From: an uncultured Gammaproteobacteria bacterium
Lineage (GTDB): Bacteria > Pseudomonadota > Gammaproteobacteria > HK1
Length of the DNA stretch: 64,000 bases
Assembly (NCBI GenBank): GCA_958295465.1
Contig: OY282353.1
Span: 1,550,001 to 1,614,000, forward strand
Reading direction: 5' to 3'
The translations under genes were made by a program, and so were the position numbers. Within the stretch, counting starts at the first letter, position 1. Each line of letters starts with the position of its first letter. The notes below the pieces were generated by a model that was not told the DNA's origin, made no database searches, and worked only from the letters and a program-made list of their open reading frames with translations. Of the stretch, positions 11,239-21,638 are shown one piece after another.

Positions 11239-11488
11239 GCGGCCCGCGGGTTCGCGCCGGTCGGTTCGTCCATGGTCCTTCTGTACAATCGGCCACGGTG
11301 TCGCGATGGACGCTCCCGGCGCCGGCGTGCCGTGCCGGTTCCGGCGATCGCCATCCGGCGCGGCACTCCTCCGACGGTGAAACACCGGGCCGCCTTCCGC
11401 GGCTGGGGAGGGACGGGACGGAGGCCGCGGACAAGGTCGAAGGGCCCGGGGGCCATGGGGAAATTCGGGGTGACAGGAGTGTGATGCC

Positions 11489-12118
11489 ATGTTCGTAACC
11501 TCCGATGTCCGGCGCAGCACGATACTGATGGCGGCGGCAGGCCTGCTCGCGGGATCGGTGGCGCTGGCGGCGGGCGTCGGTTCTGCCCCTCGGCAACTGG
11601 TCAGGCAGGTGACGTCGAGCATCGTGGAAGAGCTGACGTCACGGCGTGAATCGCTCCGGAACGATCCCCAGGGCGTGTACGAACTGGTGGATCGGCTCGT
11701 TCTTCCCCATTTCGACTTCGAGCGCATGTCCCGGCGGGTGCTCGGCAAACGCTGGAAACAGGCATCGCCCGAGCAACGGCAGCGATTCGTCTCGGCGTTC
11801 CGGTCCATGCTCGTGCGCACCTACGCAACGGTGCTCAACGAGTACCGCGGGCAGACGTTGACCTGGCTCGATCCGGTGCCGCGGAAGAAGGACGACGAGA
11901 TCGCCATCCCGCTGGACGTCGAGCTGGACGGCAGGCGGACGGTACGCATCGTGTATGCGATGCATGAGGGTGGGGAGGAGTGGAAGGTCTTCGACGTCGC
12001 GGTCGACGGCGTGAGCTTGGTGACGAATTACCGCGCGTCGTTCCGTTCCAAGATCGCGCGCCACGGAATCGAAGGGCTGATCGCGAGCCTCGAGGCCAGG
12101 AACGCGAAGACGGACTGA
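11489..12118 (+). CDS. mlaC: Phospholipid-binding periplasmic protein MlaC (Ttg2D family)
   Basis: Shuttles phospholipids between outer and inner membranes. The 209-residue protein has a signal peptide (hydrophobic LMAAAGLLAGSVALAAG, cleavage near residue 30) and the MlaC fold with motifs LVLPHFDFERMSRRVLGKRW and VDGVSLVTNYRASF. An AGGAG site precedes the ATG. The usual operon partners mlaF, mlaE, mlaD and mlaB are absent: secF lies upstream, and only 153 bp separate it from the BolA-like gene, too short for the STAS protein MlaB. The MlaFEDB complex must be encoded elsewhere, or the pathway is incomplete. Confidence 0.9.
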   Translation: MFVTSDVRRSTILMAAAGLLAGSVALAAGVGSAPRQLVRQVTSSIVEELTSRRESLRNDPQGVYELVDRLVLPHFDFERMSRRVLGKRWKQASPEQRQRFVSAFRSMLVRTYATVLNEYRGQTLTWLDPVPRKKDDEIAIPLDVELDGRRTVRIVYAMHEGGEEWKVFDVAVDGVSLVTNYRASFRSKIARHGIEGLIASLEARNAKTD

Positions 12119-12271
12119 CGAACCATCGGATCGGCAGGGTGCGCGGCCGGAGCTCCGGCGACATGCACCGGCCGGCCCCGCCGGCACCCCCCGGCCCGGG
12201 TCCGGCCGGCTTGAGGATTGCAGGCCGGAAGGCTTGGTGATCGCCGTGGTGGCCAACCGGGATGAACGGAC

Positions 12272-12514
12272 ATGGAACCGGAAGAAATCCGCCGATTGAT
12301 CGAGTGCGGTCTCGATTGCGCCCACGTCGAAGTCACCGGGGATGGACGCCATTTCAACGCGGTCGTGGTGAGCGAGGCGTTCGCGGGCAAGCCGATGATC
12401 CGCCAGCACCGACTCGTCTACGGGACCCTGGGCGGGCGCTTCGCCAACGACGTTCTCCACGCGCTCGCGCTGCGGACGTATACCCCGGCCCAATGGGAGC
12501 AGCTCGGGCGGTGA
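12272..12514 (+). CDS. ibaG: BolA-family protein (IbaG-like)
   Basis: 80-residue BolA fold, which binds monothiol glutaredoxins and [2Fe-2S] clusters. Motifs: IRRLIECGLDCAHVEVTGDG at the N-terminus, then the conserved HFNAVVVSEAFAGKPMIRQH with the cluster-ligand His, and LHALALRTYTPAQW at the C-terminus. Its position between mlaC and murA is where IbaG (YrbA) is found in many gammaproteobacteria. The 168 bp to murA contain no gene. Confidence 0.9.
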   Translation: MEPEEIRRLIECGLDCAHVEVTGDGRHFNAVVVSEAFAGKPMIRQHRLVYGTLGGRFANDVLHALALRTYTPAQWEQLGR

Positions 12515-12628
12515 CGCAACGTCCTGCCCGCCCTCGGGCGATGCCCGCCCGCTCCCTGCCCACTGCATTTCCCTTCGTGCCCGCATTCGCGGCCCGGCCG
12601 GCGCCGGCGACGCGGCAAGCCACGGTGA

Positions 12629-13942
<1,314 letters not shown>

Positions 13943-13979
13943 CCCGTGCCCGCACGCCACCCCCGGGTGCGGCCTTCCC

Positions 13980-14621
13980 ATGCTGACGGTCGCGCTGTCG
14001 AAAGGGCGAATCTGCGACGAGGCGACGCCGTTGCTTGCGCGGGCCGGCATCGTGCTCGGCGAAGATCCGGCCGGCAGCCGCCGGCTCTGCATCGCGACCT
14101 CGCTCGAAGACGTCCGCATCCTCGTGCTGCGCGCGCAGGACGTTCCGACCTTCGTCGAGCACGGGGCGGCGGACCTCGGCATCACGGGAAAGGACGTCCT
14201 GCTGGAGCACTGCGGCGCCGGACTCTACGAGCCGCTCGATCTGGGCATCGCCCGCTGCCGGCTCGTGCTCGCGGCGGTCGCCGATGCGAAGCCTGCGCGC
14301 CCGCGTCCGAGGGTGGCGACCAAGTACGTGGAGACCACGCGGCGATTCTTCTCCGGCAAGGGGATCCAGGCCGAGATCATCCGTCTCTACGGCTCGATGG
14401 AGATCGCGCCCGCGGCCGGTCTCGCCGACTGCATCGTCGATCTCGTCGAGACCGGCGCGACCCTGGCCGCGAACGGGCTCGTGGTCCGTGAGGAGATCGC
14501 CGCGATCAGCGCGCGGCTGATCGTGAACAAGGCCGCGATGAAGCTCTCCCATCGGCGGGTCTCCTCGCTGGTCGAGCGCATCGGACGCGCGGCGGCGGGC
14601 GAAGAGGGCGGATGCACGTGA
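13980..14621 (+). CDS. hisG: ATP phosphoribosyltransferase, short form
   Basis: First step of histidine synthesis (ATP + PRPP). The 213-residue length is the short form that lacks the C-terminal regulatory domain and requires HisZ, which is not in this window. Motifs: [22 protein letters not shown] at the start, [13 protein letters not shown], and the PRPP loop [14 protein letters not shown]. The start ATG at 13980 matches family N-termini; longer in-frame starts overlap murA. Its 3' end overlaps hisD by 10 bp. Confidence 0.93.
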   Translation: MLTVALSKGRICDEATPLLARAGIVLGEDPAGSRRLCIATSLEDVRILVLRAQDVPTFVEHGAADLGITGKDVLLEHCGAGLYEPLDLGIARCRLVLAAVADAKPARPRPRVATKYVETTRRFFSGKGIQAEIIRLYGSMEIAPAAGLADCIVDLVETGATLAANGLVVREEIAAISARLIVNKAAMKLSHRRVSSLVERIGRAAAGEEGGCT

Positions 14622-15940
14622 CCGCCGGCTCCACCCTGGCGCGGCTCTGCTCGACGCAAGGTGACTTCCGGCAGCGCTTCGAATCCCTGCTCGCGGCCAC
14701 CGCGGAGAGCGATCCGGAGGTGGAGGCGGCGGCGCGCGAGATCATCGCCGCGGTGCGCCGCGACGGAGACTCGGCGGTGCTGGAGTACACCCGCCGCTTC
14801 GACGGGATCGCGGCGGACGCCCTGCCGGATCTCCAGGTCCCGGCCGCCGCCCTCGACGCGGCATGGGATGCGATCGGCGCCCGCGAGCGCGCGGCGCTGG
14901 CCGAGGCGGCGGCGCGCATCCGCGACTACCACCGGCGGCAGCGGCAGGAGTCGTGGCAGTACCTCGACGAGGACGGCACGGTGCTCGGCCAGCGGATCAC
15001 CCCTCTCGATCGCGTCGGCGTCTACGTGCCCGGCGGCAAGGCGAGCTACCCGTCGTCGGTGCTGATGAACACGATACCGGCGCGGGTGGCCGGGGTCGCG
15101 GAGATCGCGATGGCGGTGCCCGCACCGTCGGGAGCGCTCAGTCCGCTGGTGCTCGCCGCGGCCAGGGTGGCCGGCGTCGACGAGGTGTGGACCATCGGCG
15201 GAGCGCAGGCGATCGCGGCCCTCGCCTTCGGGGCCGGGCCGATCCGGGCCGTGGACAAGATCGTCGGGCCCGGGAACCGCTACGTGGCCGCCGCCAAGCG
15301 GCTGGTGTACGGAGCCGTGGGCATCGACATGATCGCCGGGCCTTCGGAGATCGTCATCGTCTGCGACGGGAACACCCCGGTGGAGTGGGTGGCGATGGAC
15401 CTGTGCTCGCAGGCCGAGCACGACGAGGAGGCGCGGGCGATCCTGATCTCTCCCGACGTGGCGTTCCTGGACCGGGTGGAGGCGGCCGTCGAATCGATGC
15501 TTCCCACCCTCGAACGCGCGGAGATCGTCGCCCGTTCGTTCGCCGCCCACGGCGCCCTGATCGCGGTGCGCGATCTCGAAGAGGCGCTCGCGCTGGCCAA
15601 CCGCCTTGCGCCCGAGCACCTGGAGCTGTCGGTGGCGGACGCGGGGCGGTGGATCGATGCAGTCCGCCATGCCGGGGCCGTCTTCCTCGGGCCCCATACC
15701 CCGGAGGCGTTCGGCGACTACTGCGCCGGCCCGAACCACGTCCTGCCGACCGCGCGTACGGCCCGTTTCTCCTCGCCGCTCGGGGTCTGTGATTTCCAGA
15801 AGCGCACAAGCGTGATCGGCTGCTCGCCGCGCGGGGCGCGGCGCCTGGCGGAGGTCGCGTCGGTCCTCGCGCGCGGCGAGGCCCTGACCGCCCACGCGCG
15901 CTCGGCCGAGCTGCGGGGCTGCGCCGGCGTCGGCGACTGA
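14612..15940 (+). CDS. hisD: Histidinol dehydrogenase
   Basis: Catalyses the last two oxidations of histidine synthesis. The 442-residue protein has [43 protein letters not shown], and the zinc and active-site region [12 protein letters not shown] followed by LAPEHLEL. The ATG lies inside the end of hisG, indicating coupled translation. No further his genes follow; a methyltransferase comes next. Confidence 0.95.
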   Translation: MHVTAGSTLARLCSTQGDFRQRFESLLAATAESDPEVEAAAREIIAAVRRDGDSAVLEYTRRFDGIAADALPDLQVPAAALDAAWDAIGARERAALAEAAARIRDYHRRQRQESWQYLDEDGTVLGQRITPLDRVGVYVPGGKASYPSSVLMNTIPARVAGVAEIAMAVPAPSGALSPLVLAAARVAGVDEVWTIGGAQAIAALAFGAGPIRAVDKIVGPGNRYVAAAKRLVYGAVGIDMIAGPSEIVIVCDGNTPVEWVAMDLCSQAEHDEEARAILISPDVAFLDRVEAAVESMLPTLERAEIVARSFAAHGALIAVRDLEEALALANRLAPEHLELSVADAGRWIDAVRHAGAVFLGPHTPEAFGDYCAGPNHVLPTARTARFSSPLGVCDFQKRTSVIGCSPRGARRLAEVASVLARGEALTAHARSAELRGCAGVGD

Positions 15941-15980
15941 GGCGGCCCGGTATCGTTCCGGTCCGCGGGACAACACGTCG

Positions 15981-16580
15981 ATGTCCTTCCGGTCCACCTT
16001 CGACGCCGCCTATTACGAGCGCTTCTATCTCGACCCCCGGACCCGTGTCGCGGGTCCTCTCGACGTCGAGGTCCAGGCGCGGTTCCTGTGCGCCTACCTC
16101 GACTACCTCGGCATCCGCGTGCGCCGGGTCCTCGATCTGGGCTGTGGGCTGGGCAGGCTGCGCGACCCTCTCTGCGAGCATTTTCCCGGCGCCGTCTATA
16201 CCGGCGTCGAAGTGAGCGAGCACCTGTGCGCGGAGCTCGGCTGGGTGCATGGCTCGGCCGCCACGTTCCGGTCCGGGTCCGGGCGCCGGTTCGACCTCGT
16301 CGTCTGCCAGGACGTGCTCCAGTATCTCGACGACGCGGAAGCGGAGCAGGCGATCGACAGCTTCACGAGACACTGCCGGGGCGCGCTGTTCTTCGGCGTC
16401 CTCACGCGCGAGGACTGGGAGGAGAACTGCGATCGGGCGCGCACCGACGGGAACGGCTACCTGAGGGAAGGTTCCTGGTACCGGCGCCGGCTCGCGCCCG
16501 CGTTCACCTGCGCCGGCGGCGGGGTATTCGTCGCCCGCCGCGCCGGCGTCGTGACGTTCGAGCTCGACCGGGCGGAATGA
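15981..16580 (+). CDS. Class I SAM-dependent methyltransferase, substrate unknown
   Basis: 199 aa. The SAM-binding motif I is VLDLGCGLGRLRDPL near residues 49-63, followed by an acidic motif II (YTGVEVSEHLC) and the LVVCQDVLQYLDDAEAEQAI segment typical of motif post-II/III. No substrate-specific domain is visible. It starts 40 bp after hisD and is followed after 28 bp by the decarboxylase-like pseudogene. A role cannot be assigned. Confidence 0.75.
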   Translation: MSFRSTFDAAYYERFYLDPRTRVAGPLDVEVQARFLCAYLDYLGIRVRRVLDLGCGLGRLRDPLCEHFPGAVYTGVEVSEHLCAELGWVHGSAATFRSGSGRRFDLVVCQDVLQYLDDAEAEQAIDSFTRHCRGALFFGVLTREDWEENCDRARTDGNGYLREGSWYRRRLAPAFTCAGGGVFVARRAGVVTFELDRAE

Positions 16581-16608
16581 GCGGAACGTCGGAAGAGGAG
16601 CACCATCC

Positions 16609-16845
16609 ATGAGCAGGCTCTCCGCCGTCGGGCCCGAAGAAGTGGCACGGGAGCAAAGGGCGATCTTCGATGCGATCACCGGTGGCGACCGGGGCCGGGA
16701 CCGCTCGGTCGAGAGCTTCCCGGACGCCCGTGGCGGGCTGGCCGGACCGTTCAACGCCTGGATGCACCGCCCGGATCCGGGGGACGCCGCCCCATCGTCC
16801 CGGCGAGCGGCTGCGGTTCCATTCCGTTTCGCCGGAGACCGGCAC
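16609..16845 (+). pseudogene. Frameshifted, truncated carboxymuconolactone decarboxylase/AhpD-like gene
   Basis: A good ribosome site (AGAGGAG) and ATG begin MSRLSAVGPEEVAREQ, then IFDAITGGDRG and LAGPFNAWMHRPDPGDA, the N-terminal pattern of AhpD-like/carboxymuconolactone decarboxylase proteins. The next family motif, GERLRFHSVSPET, is present but in the +2 frame, so a frameshift lies around 16790-16805. Similarity stops near 16845, where the opposite-strand modC ends, so the catalytic domain with its Cys-x-x-Cys is lost. I judge it non-functional. Confidence 0.6.
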
Positions 16846-16853
16846 TCCCGTGC

Positions 16854-18005
16854 TCAACCGTCGCCGGCGGGACGGGATGGCGGCACCAGGGCGTTCGCAG
16901 CCCCGGAGCCCGACGCCGGCATCACGTGGATGCCGCTCGCGAGCAGCGAGACGGAGACCTTCACCCCTCCCGCGACGTGGTTCCTCGCCGCGACGTGCGC
17001 GGAGACCTCGAACGTGAGCGGTGCGCCCGCACCCTCGACGTCGAGGGTGACGCGGGCGTCGCCGCCGAGGGTGACGACGTCGCGCACGACGCCATGGACC
17101 GGGTTCTCGTGCTCGCCGCGCGACGGGCGGCCGCGGCGGTGCATCACCACGTGCGATTCCGGCACCAGCCAGTCCACCCTGTCGCCTGGCGCGAAGTGCG
17201 CCGCGAGCCCGCACTCCAGCTCGGCGCCGGCCCAGTGGAGCCAGGTCTTTCGCGCCGGCTCGTCGTGGCGCGCGACCACGCCGGTGAAGACGTTGCGGTG
17301 GTCGACGAGGCGAGCCACGAGGGCGTCGGCGGGATGGCGGAGCACGTCGAGCATCGCGCCGGTTTGCAGCGTGCGCCCATGGTGCAGCACGCTGAGGCGG
17401 TCGCCGAGGAGCTGGACCTCTTCGAGGTCGTGGGTCACCAGCACCATCGGGATGCGGATCTCGCGGCGAAGCTGCGCGAGCTCCAGCCGGAGCCGCCGCC
17501 GCGTGAGCTGGTCCACGGCGGAGAAGGGCTCGTCGAGGAGCAGGACTCGGGGCTCGCGGGCGAGCGCCCGCGCGAGCGCCACCCGCTGCCGCTGCCCACC
17601 CGAAAGCTCGGCCGGCCGGCGCGCTTCCAGCCCTTCCATGTTGACCCGCGCCAGCAGCGCCCGCGCCCGCGCGCCGCGTTCCCCGCGCGGGCGGTGGGTC
17701 ATGGCGCAGGCGACGTTGGCCAGCGCGTCGAGATGCGGGAACAGAGCGTAGTGCTGGAACACCAGGCCGACCCGCCGCCGTTGCGGCGAGACGAAGGTGC
17801 GTCCGCGGGTGTCGAGCCAGGTCTTCCCGTCGCAGGCGACTTCCCCCTCCGGCGGCGATGCCAGCCCCGCGATGCATCGCAGCACCGTGGTCTTGCCGCT
17901 GCCCGACGGGCCGGCGAGCGCGAGGAGCTCGCCGGCGCCGCATTCGAACGCGACGTCGAGCGCGACGGGCCGCTCCTGGCGCAGCCGGACCCGCAGGCCG
18001 CTCAA
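16854..18005 (-). CDS. modC: Molybdate ABC transporter ATP-binding protein
   Basis: Energises molybdate import. Walker A GPSGSGKTTVLRCIAG, Q-loop VFQHYALFPHLDALAN, signature [16 protein letters not shown], Walker B RVLLLDEPFSAVD and a H-loop VLVTHDLEEV are all present; a TOBE-like domain for oxyanion binding forms the C-terminus (VTLGGDARVTLDVEG). No ATG fits. The best start is TTG at 18005, which overlaps the modB stop as TTGA and gives 383 aa; the exact start is uncertain. It is the last gene of modABC. Confidence 0.85.
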   Translation of the reverse strand: MSGLRVRLRQERPVALDVAFECGAGELLALAGPSGSGKTTVLRCIAGLASPPEGEVACDGKTWLDTRGRTFVSPQRRRVGLVFQHYALFPHLDALANVACAMTHRPRGERGARARALLARVNMEGLEARRPAELSGGQRQRVALARALAREPRVLLLDEPFSAVDQLTRRRLRLELAQLRREIRIPMVLVTHDLEEVQLLGDRLSVLHHGRTLQTGAMLDVLRHPADALVARLVDHRNVFTGVVARHDEPARKTWLHWAGAELECGLAAHFAPGDRVDWLVPESHVVMHRRGRPSRGEHENPVHGVVRDVVTLGGDARVTLDVEGAGAPLTFEVSAHVAARNHVAGGVKVSVSLLASGIHVMPASGSGAANALVPPSRPAGDG

Positions 18006-18664
18006 ACCTTGACCCCGCGGCCGGCGAGCGCCCGCACGAGGGCCATGCAGACGAGCGAGGCGGCCAGCAGAACGGCGGAGAGCACTCCCGCCGCCTCCAT
18101 CTCGAACGCCTGCACGCGGTCGTAGATGACGATCGACAGGGTCTGGGTCCGCGACGGGATGTTGCCCCCCACCATCAGCACCACCCCGAACTCCCCGAGG
18201 GTGTGCGCGAACGTCAGCACGAACGCCGCGAGGACGCCGGGCCAGGCGATGGGCAGCTCGATGCGCGCGAGGGTCGCCGCGCCCGAGAGTCCGCTGACCC
18301 ACGCCGCTTCCCGGACCTCGTGGGGGATCGCCGCGAACGCCTGCTGCATCGGCTGCACCGTGAACGGGAGGTTGAAGATCATCGAGGCGATGACGAGGCC
18401 GGGAAAGCTGAACGCCAGGACCTCGCCGGTCAGCCGCTCGAACGCGCCGCCGATCACCGTGTCGGGGCTGAACGCGACGAGCAGGTAGTAGCCGAGGACG
18501 GTGGGCGGCAGCACCAGCGGCAGGGCGACCGCCGCCTCGACCAGCGGCTTGGCGCGAAAGCTCCGCCAGGCCAGCGCGCGCCCGGCGACGAGCCCGAGCG
18601 GCAGCATGAGCACAGCCGTCCATGCCGCGAGCTCCAGGGACAGCAGGATCGGGGCGGCGTTCAC
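18002..18664 (-). CDS. modB: Molybdate ABC transporter permease
   Basis: 220-residue inner-membrane protein with about five helices. Motifs: VALPLVLPPTVLGYYLL after the second helix and the EAA loop AWVSGLSGAATLARIELPIAWPG that contacts ModC, then FAHTLGEFGVVLMVGGN. The start is a GTG preceded by AGGGGA. It overlaps modC by four bases at its 3' end and follows modA by 109 bp. Confidence 0.92.
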   Translation of the reverse strand: MNAAPILLSLELAAWTAVLMLPLGLVAGRALAWRSFRAKPLVEAAVALPLVLPPTVLGYYLLVAFSPDTVIGGAFERLTGEVLAFSFPGLVIASMIFNLPFTVQPMQQAFAAIPHEVREAAWVSGLSGAATLARIELPIAWPGVLAAFVLTFAHTLGEFGVVLMVGGNIPSRTQTLSIVIYDRVQAFEMEAAGVLSAVLLAASLVCMALVRALAGRGVKV

Positions 18665-18773
18665 GTCATTCCCCTGCGAAGTGCGCGGAGCATCCGGGGT
18701 GCACGAAGACGCGCCGCCCCGGCCGGCGCGGCACGGGTGTCGCGGGCGTGGAAGGGCAGGGCCGCCGCGGTGT

Positions 18774-19571
18774 TCACTTCGGGCGCGCTCCCGGCGCCGG
18801 GAATCCGGACCGCTCGAAGATGCGCCGCGCCGCCGGTCCGGCGAGGAACCGGTACAGCGCCCGGGCGCCGGCGCCGGCGCCCGGGAGCAACACCATCCGC
18901 TGCGTGATCGGGCCGTGCATGGAGGCATCGAGGAGTACGTGGCGGGCCTCGGCCGAGACGCGCCCGGCGAGCGTGAGCGCGTAGGGCACGAGTCCGCCGC
19001 TGGCGCCGCGGGTGAGGGCGAACTGCACCGCCTGCGCCGCGTTCTCCGCCAGCAGCAGGCGATCCTCCAGCCGCGGCCACAGCGTGGTGCGGACGAGCGC
19101 GTCGCGCGCGGCGCGGCCGTACGGTGCGTGGGCGGGGTTCGCGATCGAGAGCCGGCGCAGCCGCCCGTCGCCGATCGCACGTCCGAGGTCCGCGAGCGAC
19201 GCATCGAGGGCGAGCCCGGAATGCAGCGGCACCAGCAGGGCCAGCCGCCCGACGGCGTAGACCGCGCCTTCGCCCTCGGTCCTTCCCGCTCGAACGAGTT
19301 TGAGCGCCTGCTCCTCGTCGGCGGAGAGAAAGAGGTCGAACGGCGCACCTTGCGCGATCTGCCGATAGAGGTTGCCGGACGAGCCGTAGCTCACCTCGGG
19401 TGGGACGCCGCCGGCCGCGGACCAGACGTGAACCACCTCCGGGAACACGTGGCGCAGGCTCGCCGCGGCGGCGACGATCGGCGGCTCGCCGGCCGCCGCC
19501 GTGCCCGCGAGCACGAGCGCCATGACCCGGCAGGCGGCGAGGACCGCGTGGTATCCGGTTTTCCTCGACAT
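18774..19571 (-). CDS. modA: Molybdate-binding periplasmic protein
   Basis: Captures molybdate for ModBC. The 265-residue precursor has a signal peptide (VLAACRVMALVLAGTAAA, cleavage near residue 27) and then the ModA pattern IVAAAASLRHVFPEV, VSYGSSGNLYRQIAQGAPFDLFLSADE and PAHAPYGRAARDAL. The start MSRKTGYHAV is the first codon that leads directly into a signal peptide; the longer upstream frame reads through non-coding sequence. First gene of the leftward mod operon. No ModE gene is in the window. Confidence 0.92.
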   Translation of the reverse strand: MSRKTGYHAVLAACRVMALVLAGTAAAGEPPIVAAAASLRHVFPEVVHVWSAAGGVPPEVSYGSSGNLYRQIAQGAPFDLFLSADEEQALKLVRAGRTEGEGAVYAVGRLALLVPLHSGLALDASLADLGRAIGDGRLRRLSIANPAHAPYGRAARDALVRTTLWPRLEDRLLLAENAAQAVQFALTRGASGGLVPYALTLAGRVSAEARHVLLDASMHGPITQRMVLLPGAGAGARALYRFLAGPAARRIFERSGFPAPGARPK

Positions 19572-19767
19572 CACTTGGCGCAGGGTCCATCGGGTCCGGT
19601 GGCGTTCGATTCTGGCATACCTTGCCTGTGCAACGACCGGTGGACGTGCGAACCTTCCGGCCACCTGGCGGGCTGCCTGCATGGAACAGGACTGTTCCTC
19701 GCCCGTCTGCGGCGCCGGCCGCTCGACGGCGCAAGAGGTTCCGGTGTCCCGCGATCCATGCAATCGG

Positions 19768-19889
19768 GCAGCGATTCCCGCCGACGCTCGAACCCGGATC
19801 GCACGACCGGGATTTCCCGGCCTCTCCAGCCGTCCGGGCATCCGATCCCGGCGATTCGGGAGGACGGTGTCGGGCTTGGCGGGAACTGC
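19768..19889. repeat. ~122-bp palindromic repeat element, copy B
   Basis: Second copy of the element at 5523-5647. Its arms (19768-19784 and 19876-19889) match those of copy A with a few changes (left arm GCAGCGATTCCCGCCGA), and the interior aligns along most of its length. It occupies the middle of the 518-bp spacer between modA and the MFS gene (19572-20089), which holds no other recognisable feature. Confidence 0.65.
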
Positions 19890-20089
19890 CGGCAATCGAG
19901 CCTGACGAGACGGCGAAAGCGATTGGAGATCGGGTGGGTGAAGCGTGGTTCGACGGCGCGGCCGGATGGCTGCGGTCGGGATGTCCCCATTTCCAGCGAG
20001 CCGGCCCCGTTGCCGGGACGAGACGTTGACGCGCGGCCGCCGCGGAGCGCCGGGCCGCAGTTCGCGGGCGCCGTCGTGCCGGGCCCCCG

Positions 20090-21355
20090 ATGAGGCGACC
20101 GCCCGCGCTCGGCGGCACGCGGTTCGGGGCGTTGCGACTCGCCCCCTACCGGCGCTACTGGTTCGGATCGGCCGCCTCGGTGGGGGCGTTCCAGTTGCTG
20201 ATCATGGGCCAGGGATGGCTGGTCTACGAGCTGAGCGGGTCCCCGCTGCACCTCGGATTCCTCGGGGCGGCCTCCTCCATCCCCACCATCGCCGCCGCTC
20301 TCGTCGGCGGGGTCATCGCCGACCGGGTGGACCGGCGCCGGATGCTCATCGCGACCTCCACGATCATCGCCGGCCTTCTCGCCCTGCTTGCCCTTCTCGA
20401 CGGCAGCGGAGTGGTGGCGGTCTGGCACGTGCTCGCCATCGCCGGTGCGATCGCGTTCATCGTCGGCTTCGACTTTCCCGGCCGGCAGGCGTTCTTCCCG
20501 AGCCTCATCACCCGCGAGCACATGATGAGCGCGGTCGCCCTCAACTCCATGCTCTGGCAGGGATCGCGGATGTTCCTTCCGGCCCTGGGCGGCATGATCA
20601 TCGCGCTCACCGACACCTGGGTCGTCTTCGCGGCGGGGGCGGCGGGCTTCGTCGCCATGTCCCGGGTGATGGCGGGCTTCGCGCCCACCCCCGCCGGTGA
20701 CGTGCCGCTGGCGGTGGGGCACTCCGGGCGGCAGTTCGTGGACGGCCTCCGGTTCATCGCATCGCGCCGCATGTTCGCGACGCTCATGCTGCTCACCTAC
20801 GCGACCACGTTCTTCGGGATCTCCTACGTCCAGCTCATGCCCGCGTTCGCCCGGCTCCTCGGCGTGAGCGAGGCCGGCTACGGCCTCCTGATCTCCGCTA
20901 CGGGGGTCGGCTCGGTCACCGGCACCCTGATCGTCTCCTCGCGGCAGCGAAGCCCCCGGCTCGGGCGGTTCCTGCTGGCGTCGCTGGGGTGCGGGGCCGC
21001 CGCGCTGATCGCGTTCAACGCCTGCGTGGCCCTGCTGCCCGGCCGCACCGCGGGCTACGTCCTCGCCCTCGGCTGTGCGACGCTGGCCTCGATGTGCATC
21101 TCGATGTTCATCGTCACCTCGATGACCCTGTTGCAGCTCGCCGTCCCGGACGGGCTGCGCGGCCGGGTGATGGGGATCTACAGCATCTGCTTCAGCCTGA
21201 TTCCACTCGGGGGCCTGCTCGGCGGGACGGTGGCGGCGCTGACCTCGCCGCCGTTCGCCGCCGCGCTCAACGCCGGCATCCTCGCGGTCGTGGTGGTGTT
21301 CGTGGCCCTGACCCAGCCCGCCGTCCGGCGACTCGACGGCGCCGCCGTGGGCTGA
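20090..21355 (+). CDS. MFS transporter, DHA3-type (EntS-like) exporter
   Basis: 421 residues with twelve predicted membrane helices. Early motif LGAASSIPTIAAALVGGVIADRVDRRR is the loop 2-3 signature of MFS drug/siderophore exporters, and FDFPGRQAFFPSLI and VPDGLRGRVMGIY are typical of the MFS_3 (EntS) family. No siderophore or resistance gene is adjacent, so the substrate is unknown. It stands alone between the mod operon (divergent) and pot genes. Confidence 0.8.
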   Translation: MRRPPALGGTRFGALRLAPYRRYWFGSAASVGAFQLLIMGQGWLVYELSGSPLHLGFLGAASSIPTIAAALVGGVIADRVDRRRMLIATSTIIAGLLALLALLDGSGVVAVWHVLAIAGAIAFIVGFDFPGRQAFFPSLITREHMMSAVALNSMLWQGSRMFLPALGGMIIALTDTWVVFAAGAAGFVAMSRVMAGFAPTPAGDVPLAVGHSGRQFVDGLRFIASRRMFATLMLLTYATTFFGISYVQLMPAFARLLGVSEAGYGLLISATGVGSVTGTLIVSSRQRSPRLGRFLLASLGCGAAALIAFNACVALLPGRTAGYVLALGCATLASMCISMFIVTSMTLLQLAVPDGLRGRVMGIYSICFSLIPLGGLLGGTVAALTSPPFAAALNAGILAVVVVFVALTQPAVRRLDGAAVG

Positions 21356-21507
21356 ACATTCATGGGCGGCGTTTGCCGGGAGCAGGAATCCGTCCGGTCT
21401 TGCGGCATCGAACCGCCCGTGTTTTGCGAAGGCCGGCCTGCTTCGCTCATGCCGTCATGGCCGATCCGCGCGGCCGGATACAATAGTAATTTTCTGGCTC
21501 AAAAATG

Positions 21508-21535
21508 TTGAAAAATCAATGAATTACATTAAATT
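21508..21535 (+). promoter_or_regulatory. Possible sigma70 promoter in AT-rich leader of potFGHI
   Basis: TTGAAA (21508-21513) and TAAATT (21530-21535) with 16-bp spacing lie about 100 bp before potF, in a stretch (21480-21560) that is strikingly AT-rich for this genome. The remaining spacer from 21356 holds no gene. Confidence 0.4.
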
Positions 21536-21638
21536 GCACTTTGCTGGAGAATACGATAGGGTGCCTTCGACGACCGCATGACAGCACTCTGTTTCTGCAA
21601 TATGAGCCGAACGTGATCCTTACCGGGAGGGTGATGAA

